DNA of 64,000 nt. Source: Candidatus Gastranaerophilales bacterium (GTDB lineage: Bacteria; Cyanobacteriota; Vampirovibrionia; Gastranaerophilales; Gastranaerophilaceae). This document shows, piece by piece, positions 1-7,513 of this stretch. The notes under the pieces were generated by a model that was not told the DNA's origin, did not search any database, and worked only from the letters and a program-made list of their open reading frames with translations. Numbering within the stretch: position 1 is the stretch's first letter; each line of letters starts with the position of its first letter. The DNA lies in assembly GCA_947625305.1 (NCBI GenBank), contig CANQNW010000003.1, positions 1 through 64,000 on the forward strand, written 5' to 3'. The position numbers and the translations under genes were made by a program.

Positions 1-766
1 CTCCCTCGCAAGGCATTATCCAATTTGCAACTATTTCAGATGGGTCTACTTTTGTTTTATATCTGTTATTTATTTGATTGTTTGATTTAATTTGAGAGAT
101 GGGAGGTTCAACTGCCCTTTTATAATTTATTGTTTGATTTACGGGTAGTTCACCTAAATTACTCAACGGTTTTTCATTTACTTGCGGGTTTTTTTGTTTC
201 TTTATATTTTCTGCCATTGTTATTATTTCATCAGATTCATTTTCTAATGATTTTTTATATCTTAATACACTTTTTATTGCATCTTCACCAAAACCGTTTT
301 TACCTTTTTGCAGATTAATTTTAAACATATTATTTGTTTCTTGTCCCAATACTCCAAGTGCATCATAATTCTTTTGAGCTTTATTTACTAATGTTTTAAA
401 ATCATCTTTGGAGTTAAAATCATTTTCTCTTAATTTATTTACTGAACTTGCAAGTTTATCTCTTGTAGTTTTTATTGTTTCAAGAGTATTATTAAATATT
501 TTATTTTCCAATTCTGATATATTTGAGTATAATATTTCTTCTCTTTCTAAATTATCTCCTAAGAAATCAAGTAATTTGTTTCTATAATTTGATAGATTAT
601 CTTTAAAAGAATTATCATTATAGAGAATATCTTCTCTGTTTTCTTTTTTTTCATTATATTGAACCCCGCCCAAAAGCAGAGGATTTGAATTAGAACTTTC
701 CCCGTTTTTATAGGTAAATTTTCCCTCTTCATCACGCGGATGTTCACTTTCATCCCAAGTTGCCAT
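1..766 (-). CDS. Partial uncharacterised protein with phage-like N-terminal motif
   Basis: An open frame starts at an ATG (766-764) and runs 255 codons leftwards off the window with no stop, so only the N-terminal part is present. It begins MATWDESEHPRDEEGKFT; the HPRDExGKFT pattern is common near the start of phage head, portal and polyvalent proteins. The next 200 residues are Lys/Asn/Glu-rich and look helical or coiled-coil. The last visible residues are ANWIMPCEG, which could lead into a structured C-terminal domain such as a hydrolase, but too little is present to name it. No promoter was identified. The reading frame is well supported; the function is unknown. Confidence 0.75.
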   Translation of the reverse strand, partial: MATWDESEHPRDEEGKFTYKNGESSNSNPLLLGGVQYNEKKENREDILYNDNSFKDNLSNYRNKLLDFLGDNLEREEILYSNISELENKIFNNTLETIKTTRDKLASSVNKLRENDFNSKDDFKTLVNKAQKNYDALGVLGQETNNMFKINLQKGKNGFGEDAIKSVLRYKKSLENESDEIITMAENIKKQKNPQVNEKPLSNLGELPVNQTINYKRAVEPPISQIKSNNQINNRYKTKVDPSEIVANWIMPCEG

Positions 767-1178
767 TTTTATCTTTCCCTTTCTTGACTTATTTAACCAC
801 GACAAATTAACGGTTTTATTAATATATATTTTTTCAAAACCATTATTTACAGGCATTACACCTAAAATTAATAATCTATATTTTCAGTATAAATCTTTTT
901 CATAACTTTTCAAGATGTATCGAATAAAAATATTATTTTACTCAATTTCAAATACAGCCGAAACCATGATAAATACATGATTTCGGGTATATGTAAATAA
1001 TTGTTAATGTTAAAAAAATATTTTTGGATTTCATCTCGCAATACCAAATTTATATAAAAACAGCATGCAAACCCAAATTGCAGATAAGATTAAAAGATTT
1101 GTTTGATTTTGAATAAAAAAATTGTATTTTCCCTGCCCTCGTATTACAATAAATGTAATCAAAAGAGGAATATAATAT
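767..1178. other. Intergenic region between the divergent left-edge gene and lpxD
   Basis: No supportable gene lies in these 412 bases; the overlapping minus-strand frame at 1031-1354 is antisense to the start of lpxD and has no family resemblance. The sequence is very AT-rich. It holds the lpxD promoter near its right end, and a 6-bp inverted repeat (ATTACA, 5-base spacer, TGTAAT, 1143-1159) overlapping the -10 element. Confidence 0.6.
1122..1150 (+). promoter_or_regulatory. Predicted sigma-70-type promoter of the lpx operon
   Basis: TTGTAT (1122-1127), a 17-base spacer and TACAAT (1145-1150) match a vegetative promoter. Transcription would start near 1157, about 22 bases before the lpxD ATG, leaving the AGAGGA ribosome binding site (1164-1169) in the leader. 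The -10 lies within the inverted repeat at 1143-1159, which could be an operator. Confidence 0.45.
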
Positions 1179-2267
1179 ATGAGGGATATAGATATAATGA
1201 AGGAATACTCTTTAGAAGAGATATCACAAATAGTAGGCGGAATTTTAACAAAACTTGAAGATGTTAAAATATCAAGGTTAGGGCCTCCTTTGTTAGCGGA
1301 TGAAAATACTTTGGCTCTTGCTTTAAATGAAGATGAAATAGAAAATTTGTCCAAAACAAAAGCAAAAGCGGCATTAGTTCCGATAGGAGTTACCTCGGAA
1401 TTAATTTCAACAATAGAAGCTGAACGCCCCCGCTTAGCTATGATGAAGTTACTTCATTTATTTTATATGCCACCAGAAAGCACGGCAGGTGTTCATCCTT
1501 CGGCTGTTGTTCATCCTACGGCAAAACTCGGAGAAAACGTTTCAATCGGGCCAAATGTAGTTATATCAAGAAATGCCTCTATCGGTAAAAATTCAAAAAT
1601 ATTAGCAAATACATACATAGGTCGCAGTGTTCAAATCGGTGAAAATTGCTTGTTCCACCCGGGGTGCAATATTGGCGATAACGCAATAATCGGCAACAGA
1701 GTTATTCTTCAGCACGGGGTTAGTATTGCGGCAGACGGTTTCAGTTTTGTTACGGAAAATCCGAATAACGTAGAAAATGCAAGAGAAGAAGGTAAAGTAA
1801 AACAAGATAATTCAGACCAAAAAATATTTAAAATTCCTTCTGTCGGCTCGGTTGTTATAGAAGACGATGTTGAAATAGGCGCAAATACCTGTATTGACAA
1901 GGGGACAATAGAAAATACCGTAATCGGCGAGCAGACTAAAATAGATAATCTTGTTCAAATCGGTCATAACTGTAAAATCGGTAAAGGCTGTATGATTGTT
2001 TCGCAGGTCGGTATCGCAGGAAGCTGTAAGATAGGCGACAGAACAGTTATTGCAGGACAAGTCGGCATGGCAGACCATATAGAAATAGGAAGTGATTCTA
2101 TTATAATGGCAAAAGCGGGAATAACAAGGAGTTTTCCAGAAAAATCAATTCTTATCGGCGCTCCCGCTATGCCTAGAAAAGATTTTATTAAACATATGAA
2201 AACAATGAAAAAGGCTGAAGACCTTGTTAATAAATTCAAAGATTATGAACATCTTTTAAAGGAATAA
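1179..2267 (+). CDS. lpxD: UDP-3-O-acylglucosamine N-acyltransferase LpxD
   Basis: LpxD adds the second acyl chain (N-linked) to the lipid A precursor UDP-3-O-acyl-glucosamine using acyl-ACP, in the cytoplasm. An N-terminal uridine-binding domain (about 1-105) is followed by a left-handed beta-helix of hexapeptide repeats (about 110-330), with the ADGFSF landmark and the catalytic-type His263 in QIGHN. At 362 residues it is somewhat longer than the E. coli enzyme (341); part of the excess is a hydrophilic insertion after ADGFSF. The start at 1179 has AGAGGA nine bases upstream; an alternative ATG lies at 1197. It is the first gene of a tight operon with lpxC, fabZ and lpxA. Confidence 0.95.
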   Translation: MRDIDIMKEYSLEEISQIVGGILTKLEDVKISRLGPPLLADENTLALALNEDEIENLSKTKAKAALVPIGVTSELISTIEAERPRLAMMKLLHLFYMPPESTAGVHPSAVVHPTAKLGENVSIGPNVVISRNASIGKNSKILANTYIGRSVQIGENCLFHPGCNIGDNAIIGNRVILQHGVSIAADGFSFVTENPNNVENAREEGKVKQDNSDQKIFKIPSVGSVVIEDDVEIGANTCIDKGTIENTVIGEQTKIDNLVQIGHNCKIGKGCMIVSQVGIAGSCKIGDRTVIAGQVGMADHIEIGSDSIIMAKAGITRSFPEKSILIGAPAMPRKDFIKHMKTMKKAEDLVNKFKDYEHLLKE

Positions 2268-2271
2268 GTTA

Positions 2272-3078
2272 ATGGGGACAATCAATAAAGAAGTTATTTT
2301 AAAATCAACTGCTTTAATGACAGGGCTTGAATCTGAGGCTAAAGTCTGCCCGTCTGAAAAAAAAGGTATCCGCTTTCATTTTGCGGATAAGACAGTAGAG
2401 GCTGATGTTAATAATATTGTTTCAACAGAGCATTGTACGGTTATCGGAAACAGTGATATTAAAATAATGCTGATAGAGCATTTTATGGCTGCCTGCGCAA
2501 TATGCAAAATAACTGCACTTGATGTTTATTTAACCCACTATGAACTGCCGATACTGGACGGAAGTTCTAAAACTTGGGTTGAAACCTTTAAAAATGCGGG
2601 AATTATTGATCCCGATAATACTCAAATAAAGCTGAAAGAACCCGTTTATTACTTAAACGGCAAAACCCATTTAATTGTTTTACCTTCAGATAAATTGAAT
2701 TTGACATACAGTGTAAATTATAAGCATAAGGATTTAAATAACCGCTGGGTTTCATTGGATTTAAATAATTTAAACGAAATAATTGAGGCAAGAACATTCG
2801 GATATTTAGCAGAACTTGAAATGCTCCAAAAAGCAGGTTATGGAAGGGGTGCAAGCATAGAAAATACTCTCGGTTTAACTGATGACGGTTATACAGCAGA
2901 GTTAAAATCGGAATTTGAACCCGTAAAACATAAAATACTTGATTTAATCGGGGATTTTTACCTTGCGGGATGTAATATATTAAATTTTAAAGGTGAAATT
3001 ATAGCAAAAGAGGCGGGGCATACCGTTCATATGATAGTTGCAAAAGAATTAAAAAATAAGTTAGTATTGGAGGCATAA
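2272..3078 (+). CDS. lpxC: UDP-3-O-acyl-GlcNAc deacetylase LpxC
   Basis: LpxC is the zinc amidase that removes the N-acetyl group from UDP-3-O-acyl-GlcNAc, the committed step of lipid A synthesis. The zinc ligands align with the family: His70 in IEH (with Glu69), and His220 and Asp224 in HKILDLIGD; His250 in the AGH motif corresponds to the C-terminal active-site histidine. The length of 268 residues is short compared with about 305 in E. coli. The usual GLHSG-like N-terminal motif is altered here to GLES. It lies 4 bases after lpxD and its stop overlaps the fabZ start (TAATG). Confidence 0.95.
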   Translation: MGTINKEVILKSTALMTGLESEAKVCPSEKKGIRFHFADKTVEADVNNIVSTEHCTVIGNSDIKIMLIEHFMAACAICKITALDVYLTHYELPILDGSSKTWVETFKNAGIIDPDNTQIKLKEPVYYLNGKTHLIVLPSDKLNLTYSVNYKHKDLNNRWVSLDLNNLNEIIEARTFGYLAELEMLQKAGYGRGASIENTLGLTDDGYTAELKSEFEPVKHKILDLIGDFYLAGCNILNFKGEIIAKEAGHTVHMIVAKELKNKLVLEA

Positions 3079-3530
3079 TGGCGGAAGAACAAGTATTACA
3101 GTTCGATATTAAAGGAATAATGGATTTAATACCTCACAGGTACCCTTTTATTTTGGTAGATAGAATAACGGAATGCGTACCCGGTAAATATTGTAAGGGT
3201 TACAAAAATTTAACCGTAAATGAAGCATTCTTTACGGGGCATTTCCCGGGCAACCCCGTGTTCCCCGGGGTATTGCAATTAGAGGCAATGGCTCAGGTAT
3301 CTGCAGGATGCTTAGTTCCTTTGCCTGAATATAAAGATAAATTATTCTTATATGCGGGAATTGACGGGGTAAGATTTAGAAAACAAGTAATCCCCGGAGA
3401 TAAGTTTGAAATTGAATCAGAACTTTTAAAAGTAAAAGGGCCGATTGCAAAAGTACACGCAAAAGGTTTGGTAGATGGACACTTAGCTGTTGAGGCTGAT
3501 TTAATGTTCTCAATGGTAGGTAATAAATAG
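3078..3530 (+). CDS. fabZ: 3-hydroxyacyl-ACP dehydratase FabZ
   Basis: FabZ dehydrates 3-hydroxyacyl-ACP in fatty acid elongation. It competes with LpxA and LpxD for the same substrate, which explains its position between lpxC and lpxA. The 150-residue hot-dog-fold protein has the PHRYPF motif at 19-24 and the catalytic pair His55 (GHFPGNP) and Glu69 (LEAMAQ). Translation is coupled to lpxC through a one-base overlap. The lpxC-fabZ-lpxA order is common in cyanobacteria and several other Gram-negative phyla. Confidence 0.95.
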   Translation: MAEEQVLQFDIKGIMDLIPHRYPFILVDRITECVPGKYCKGYKNLTVNEAFFTGHFPGNPVFPGVLQLEAMAQVSAGCLVPLPEYKDKLFLYAGIDGVRFRKQVIPGDKFEIESELLKVKGPIAKVHAKGLVDGHLAVEADLMFSMVGNK

Positions 3531-3539
3531 GAGAAAATT

Positions 3540-4343
3540 ATGACAATTCATAAAACGGCAATAATAGATGAGAAGGCTGTAATACCTGCAAGCTGTGAGA
3601 TTGGGCCTAATGTTATAATCGGTGAAAATGTAATTCTTGGCGAAAATGTAAAAATTATAGCAAATGCCTATTTGGAAAATTGCGAAATAGGCGATGGAAC
3701 AATAATATATCCGTTTGCAAGTTTAGGTACAGCCCCGCAGGATTTAAGCTATAAAGGACAAAAAACAAAAGCCGTAATCGGAAAAAACTGTATTATAAAG
3801 GAATATGTAACAATTAACCGTGCGGCAGGCGAGGATGGCGCAATTACAAAAGTAGGCGATAAATGTTTATTTATGGCATCAAGCCACGTTGCTCATAACT
3901 GCGTTGTGGAAGATGAGGCTATTTTTGCTAACTTAGCAACGATAGGCGGACACTGCCATGTCGGAAAGGGTGCATTTTTAGGCGGTATGAGTGTATATCA
4001 TCAAAATGTAAGAATTGGTGAATATGTTATAGTTTCAGGTTTTTCTGCCGCAAGAATGGATTTACCTCCGTTTTGTAAGGCTGACGGCCGTCCTGCTATT
4101 ATGCACGGGCCTAATACAATAGGTTTAAAGCGCAGAGGCTTTACTCCTGAAGAAAGAAAAAATATCAGAGATGCTTATAAACTTATTCAATCTCGGAAGC
4201 ATACACTTTCAGAAACTTTAAATGAACTTGAAGAAAAGTTTTCCGAAGATAAAAATGTTATGAGAATAGTTAATTTTATCAGAGAATCAAAAAGAGGTAT
4301 TTATCTTTCAAGATGTAACGACCTTGTTGATGAAGAGGTGTAA
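3540..4343 (+). CDS. lpxA: Acyl-ACP--UDP-GlcNAc O-acyltransferase LpxA
   Basis: LpxA transfers a hydroxyacyl chain to the 3-OH of UDP-GlcNAc, the first step of lipid A synthesis. The 267-residue protein has hexapeptide repeats from residue 2 to about 185 and the active-site motif HVAHN with catalytic His119, followed by the helical C-terminal domain (GFTPEE onwards) typical of LpxA. A GGAGA ribosome binding site precedes the ATG. With lpxD, lpxC and fabZ this gives the early lipid A pathway; lpxB is not in this window. Confidence 0.95.
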   Translation: MTIHKTAIIDEKAVIPASCEIGPNVIIGENVILGENVKIIANAYLENCEIGDGTIIYPFASLGTAPQDLSYKGQKTKAVIGKNCIIKEYVTINRAAGEDGAITKVGDKCLFMASSHVAHNCVVEDEAIFANLATIGGHCHVGKGAFLGGMSVYHQNVRIGEYVIVSGFSAARMDLPPFCKADGRPAIMHGPNTIGLKRRGFTPEERKNIRDAYKLIQSRKHTLSETLNELEEKFSEDKNVMRIVNFIRESKRGIYLSRCNDLVDEEV

Positions 4344-4345
4344 TT

Positions 4346-5449
4346 ATGAATAATTTATGGGAAAAATATGCTAAAGTATTGGTTGATTATTCCGTAAAAG
4401 TTCAAAAAGGTGAACTTACCATAATAAGAACGGATTCTTACCAATCTCAGCCCTTAGTTAAAGAAATATATAAGCAGGTGCTTTTAAAAGGCGGATATCC
4501 TGTTGTAAGAATGGGTGTGGAAGGCTTAAACGAAGTATTTATAAAAAATGCAACTGATGAACAGCTTGAGTATATTGACCCTATGACCGAGCTTGAATAT
4601 GATAAAGCCAAAAATTTAATATCAATAGGTGCTCCGTTAAATGTAAAAAATATGGCAAGATGTGATTCTAAAAAACTTGCAAAACGGTCAGGTATAATGA
4701 AACATTTATCTGAAAAAATGCTAAAAAGATCAGCAGAAGGCGATTTAAAGTGGGTTATAGCGGATTTCCCTACACATGCACTTGCTCAGGAGGCTAAAAT
4801 GTCACTTGAGGAATACACTGAATTTTTAATAAAATCCTGCTGGCTTCATCTTGATGACCCCGTTAAAAAATGGCAGGAAATAGGCGAAACGCAAGAAAAG
4901 ATTGCAAATTACTTAAATACTAAATCAAAAATCCATATAACGGGCGAAAAAACAGATATTACTTTTAATGTATCGGGCAGAATTTGGAAAAGCTGTGCGG
5001 GAGAATGTAATTTCCCCGATGGTGAAGTTTATACATCACCTGTTGAAGACAGTGCGGAAGGGCAGATTTATTTTGATTTTCCTCAAATCTATCACGGAAA
5101 CGAGGCTCAAAAAGTTCTATTAACTCTTAAAAACGGTAAAGTTATTGATGCAAAAGCCGAAAAAGGCGAAGATTATTTAAATAACATGCTTGATATGGAT
5201 GAAGGTTCAAGATTTGTCGGCGAAATCGCAATCGGTACAAATGAAATGATACAGGATGTAACGGGAAACATTTTGTTTGATGAAAAAATCGGCGGTTCAA
5301 TTCATATGGCAGTCGGTGCATCATACCCTGATACGGGCGGTAAAAATGTATCGGGTCTACATTGGGACTTAATTAAAAATATGAAAAACGGCGGAAAAAT
5401 CTTTGCAGATGATGTCCTTATTTATGAAAACGGAAAATTTCTTATATAA
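4346..5449 (+). CDS. M29-family metallo-aminopeptidase
   Basis: This is a cytoplasmic dinuclear-metal aminopeptidase of the thermophilic M29 (AmpS/PepS/AmpT) family, releasing N-terminal residues from peptides. The C-terminal half carries the diagnostic run of metal-ligand motifs: DGEVYTSP, GEIAIGTN, IGGSIHMAVG, SYPDTGGKN and LHWDLI. The 367-residue length is slightly shorter than the usual ~410. It starts 2 bases after lpxA and is probably co-transcribed with the lpx operon, although its role is unrelated. Its stop lies 2 bases from the convergent XRE gene. Confidence 0.9.
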   Translation: MNNLWEKYAKVLVDYSVKVQKGELTIIRTDSYQSQPLVKEIYKQVLLKGGYPVVRMGVEGLNEVFIKNATDEQLEYIDPMTELEYDKAKNLISIGAPLNVKNMARCDSKKLAKRSGIMKHLSEKMLKRSAEGDLKWVIADFPTHALAQEAKMSLEEYTEFLIKSCWLHLDDPVKKWQEIGETQEKIANYLNTKSKIHITGEKTDITFNVSGRIWKSCAGECNFPDGEVYTSPVEDSAEGQIYFDFPQIYHGNEAQKVLLTLKNGKVIDAKAEKGEDYLNNMLDMDEGSRFVGEIAIGTNEMIQDVTGNILFDEKIGGSIHMAVGASYPDTGGKNVSGLHWDLIKNMKNGGKIFADDVLIYENGKFLI

Positions 5450-5451
5450 AA

Positions 5452-5727
5452 TTATTTATTTATAATAAAGAAATCTTTACCCAGTTCATTTTCAACTTGT
5501 TTGATTAATTCAGATAACGGAGTATTTAATGCTTCGGATATTCTCCACATCATTGTAAGTTTAGGTTCTATTTTCCCGTTTTCAATTCTGCATAAATTTC
5601 CGGAATCAAGGTCATACTCATAAGAAAATAAGGTTTGAGATTTACCCGTTTTTCTTTCTCTTTCTTGTTTTATTATTTCTCCAAAAGCTTTAATAAGTTT
5701 TTCGGTTCTTTGATTTTTATATTGCAT
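5452..5727 (-). CDS. XRE-family transcriptional regulator
   Basis: A 91-residue protein almost entirely made of a Cro/CI-type helix-turn-helix (about residues 8-75); the recognition region contains LDSGNLCRIENGKIEPKL, a typical XRE pattern. It is divergent from the ATP-grasp gene at 5796. The shared intergenic region carries two nearly identical 11-base sites 40 bp apart, one in the spacer of the divergent promoter. The obvious inference is that this protein represses the ATP-grasp/peptide genes and possibly itself. It has no ligand-binding or peptidase domain. Confidence 0.85.
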   Translation of the reverse strand: MQYKNQRTEKLIKAFGEIIKQERERKTGKSQTLFSYEYDLDSGNLCRIENGKIEPKLTMMWRISEALNTPLSELIKQVENELGKDFFIINK

Positions 5728-5779
5728 ATATACAGTATATTTGCTATAATAAAATTAAATATTGTATGTATACAGCATA
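5722..5779 (+). promoter_or_regulatory. Promoter of the ATP-grasp gene with two putative XRE operators
   Basis: TTGCAT (5722-5727), a 17-base spacer and TATAAT (5745-5750, with an extended TGC upstream) form a strong promoter towards 5796. The spacer holds a perfect 13-base palindrome, ATATACAGTATAT (5728-5740). Its core TATACAGTATA (5729-5739) recurs as TATACAGCATA at 5769-5779, exactly 40 bp (about four helical turns) downstream and just past the expected transcription start. Paired half-turn-phased sites around a promoter are a classic repressor layout. Binding by the adjacent XRE protein is inferred. Confidence 0.6.
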
Positions 5780-5795
5780 AAGAGTATTATTTTTT

Positions 5796-6704
5796 ATGTG
5801 GAAGTTTTTTAAAGGAAAAGATGAAGAAATACCTGATCCGCCATATGAGTATGAGGATTTATTAAATTTACCCGAAAGGGAGTATCCTAAATATTTAAAA
5901 AAAATATTTAAAAATAAGACCGGAAAAGAATTAAATTTAAAACATCCTAAAACATTTAATGAAAAAATACAGTGGATAAAATTATATGATAAGAATTTGA
6001 AAAAAAAGGGAGAATTAACAGATAAAATTAAAGTCCGAGAATTTGTTATGTGGAAGATAGGTGAAAATTATCTAAAACCTATGCTTTTCACATGTAAAAG
6101 TTTTGATGAAATTCCGTTTTTCTTTTTACCTAATTCTTTTATAATAAAAGCTAATAACGGGTGTAAATGGCAGTATAAAATAAAAGATAAAAATAAATTT
6201 TTATCGGAAGAAAAGTTATATTTGTATGTAAGAAACAAATTTAATAACTGGATGAAACAGCGATTTTGTTATTGGGCCGGATTTGAGATGCAATATAAAT
6301 ATATAGAACCTCAAATAATAATTGAACCTGTTTTAATAGATGATGATAGAGATTATGCCATAGAATATGAAATTTACTGTTTTAACGGTGTTCCGAAAAT
6401 ATATCAGCGAGTGGAGTATGACATTCCTGTTCATTGTTGTGTATATGAAAAAAATTATGAAGAAAGCAAGATTACTTTTAATCCTGCTTATGTAAAGTAC
6501 TATATGGAACCTGAACAGACTTTAATTGAAGCGGTTGAACTATCTAAAATTTTAAGTAAGGATTTTAATTTAGTTAGAGTGGATTGGCTGTTATACAACA
6601 ATAATATATATTTTAATGAAATGACATTTACTCCGTTTTCGGGTTTTTATCAATTTGCGGATGAAAAAATGAATTATCGTCTTGGAAAAATGTTAAAAAT
6701 ATAG
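5796..6704 (+). CDS. TupA-like ATP-grasp family protein
   Basis: The 302-residue sequence matches the TupA-like ATP-grasp family: KTFNEKIQWIKLYD near 54-66, an FIIKANNGCKW strand, YIEPQIIIEPVL, YEIYCFNGVPK, and the C-terminal metal-binding run VRVDWLLYNNNIYFNEMTF. ATP-grasp enzymes join a carboxylate to an amine or thiol via an acyl phosphate. TupA is tied to teichuronopeptide synthesis, and many homologues sit in surface glycan clusters. Here the neighbours are an XRE regulator and, 12 bases downstream, a 52-codon gene, not glycan genes. That raises the possibility that the small peptide is its substrate; this is inference. No signal peptide or membrane segment is present. Confidence 0.85.
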   Translation: MWKFFKGKDEEIPDPPYEYEDLLNLPEREYPKYLKKIFKNKTGKELNLKHPKTFNEKIQWIKLYDKNLKKKGELTDKIKVREFVMWKIGENYLKPMLFTCKSFDEIPFFFLPNSFIIKANNGCKWQYKIKDKNKFLSEEKLYLYVRNKFNNWMKQRFCYWAGFEMQYKYIEPQIIIEPVLIDDDRDYAIEYEIYCFNGVPKIYQRVEYDIPVHCCVYEKNYEESKITFNPAYVKYYMEPEQTLIEAVELSKILSKDFNLVRVDWLLYNNNIYFNEMTFTPFSGFYQFADEKMNYRLGKMLKI

Positions 6705-6716
6705 AAAGGAAATGAT

Positions 6717-6875
6717 ATGGAAGATTTAAATAATATGACGGATGAACAAATAATGGATATTTATTCTGATATTATTGAAAGCGGATTGAAACTTGCCGCT
6801 TTTAAAGGAGGCGGCAGCCATACTTGTTATCAAGGCTATTCGAATGATCCTAATGCTAATTGCAGGCAGGATTAA
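6717..6875 (+). CDS. Small 52-residue protein, possible substrate of the ATP-grasp enzyme
   Basis: This short ORF starts 12 bases after the ATP-grasp stop and has a well-placed ribosome binding site (AAAGGA, 6705-6710, six bases before ATG). The product has an acidic, helix-prone N-terminal half (MTDEQIMDIYSDIIES), then LKLAAFKGGG, then a polar tail with two cysteines (SHTCYQGYSNDPNANCRQD). An acidic leader, a glycine run and a short polar core resemble a ribosomally made peptide precursor, but I recognise no known precursor family. It ends overlapping the convergent regulator by 4 bases. Expression from the upstream promoter is likely; the function is unknown. Confidence 0.65.
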   Translation: MEDLNNMTDEQIMDIYSDIIESGLKLAAFKGGGSHTCYQGYSNDPNANCRQD

Positions 6876-7510
6876 ATATTTTTTAATACTTTTACAACAA
6901 CTTGGGTTCTGTCTTCGACCCCGAGTTTTTGTATTATACTGCTGACGTGGACTTTTACGGTATTAATGCTTACATCTAAAATTTTTGATATTTCATTGTT
7001 ATTTAAGCCTTCACAGATGTATTCCAATACTTCTTTTTCTCTGTCGGTGAGATTATATTCTTTATCAAAATTATCAGTATAGGATTTTTTATCTTTTGCG
7101 ACTGCATTTAACACGACATTAGAAATTTTAGGGTCAAACCACGCAGCCCCTTCTATAACAGATAAAACCGTATCTGCAAGTTTTTCGGGATTTATATCCT
7201 TTGAACAGTATGCGCTAGCCCCTGCTTTTATTGATTCTATAACTTCTTCTTCGCTGTTATGAGAGGTTAATATTATTATTTTTATTTTATTATTTATTTT
7301 TTTAATTTCTTGAGTTGCTTCAATACCGTTCATATTAGGCAGGCCTAAATCCATAATAACGGCATCAATTTTATGTTTTTTGCAAAGTTCGATTGCATCC
7401 TCGGCATTTGAGGCTTCATAAATTTCTTTTATAAACTCCTTTGATTCAAAAGCTGTCTTAAGCCCGAATCTTATTAAAGTGTGATCTTCAACAATAAGTA
7501 TATTATACAT
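6872..7510 (-). CDS. NarL/LuxR-family response regulator
   Basis: A 212-residue DNA-binding response regulator. The receiver domain (1-120) has the acidic pocket (VEDH), phospho-acceptor Asp54 in MDLGLPNMNG, the switch Thr82 (LTSH) and Lys104. The LuxR-type helix-turn-helix (about 147-208) begins LTDREKEVLEYI and includes SINTVKVHVSSIIQKL. It starts 3 bases after the HD-GYP gene, so the two are co-transcribed. No histidine kinase lies in the window, so the phosphodonor is elsewhere or the upstream GAF/HD-GYP protein is a signalling partner. Confidence 0.93.
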   Translation of the reverse strand: MYNILIVEDHTLIRFGLKTAFESKEFIKEIYEASNAEDAIELCKKHKIDAVIMDLGLPNMNGIEATQEIKKINNKIKIIILTSHNSEEEVIESIKAGASAYCSKDINPEKLADTVLSVIEGAAWFDPKISNVVLNAVAKDKKSYTDNFDKEYNLTDREKEVLEYICEGLNNNEISKILDVSINTVKVHVSSIIQKLGVEDRTQVVVKVLKNI

Positions 7511-7513
7511 ATT

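Noticed and set aside
559-753. 64-codon minus-strand ORF near the left edge
   Set aside because: It lies in another frame inside the continuous open frame 766-1, which has better composition and a recognisable N-terminal motif.
1031-1354. 107-codon minus-strand ORF overlapping the start of lpxD
   Set aside because: It is antisense to lpxD and covers the lpxD promoter; no ribosome binding site or family resemblance.
6712-6729. Earlier ATG (6712) for the small peptide gene
   Set aside because: That frame ends after five codons; the ATG at 6717 is correctly spaced from AAAGGA.
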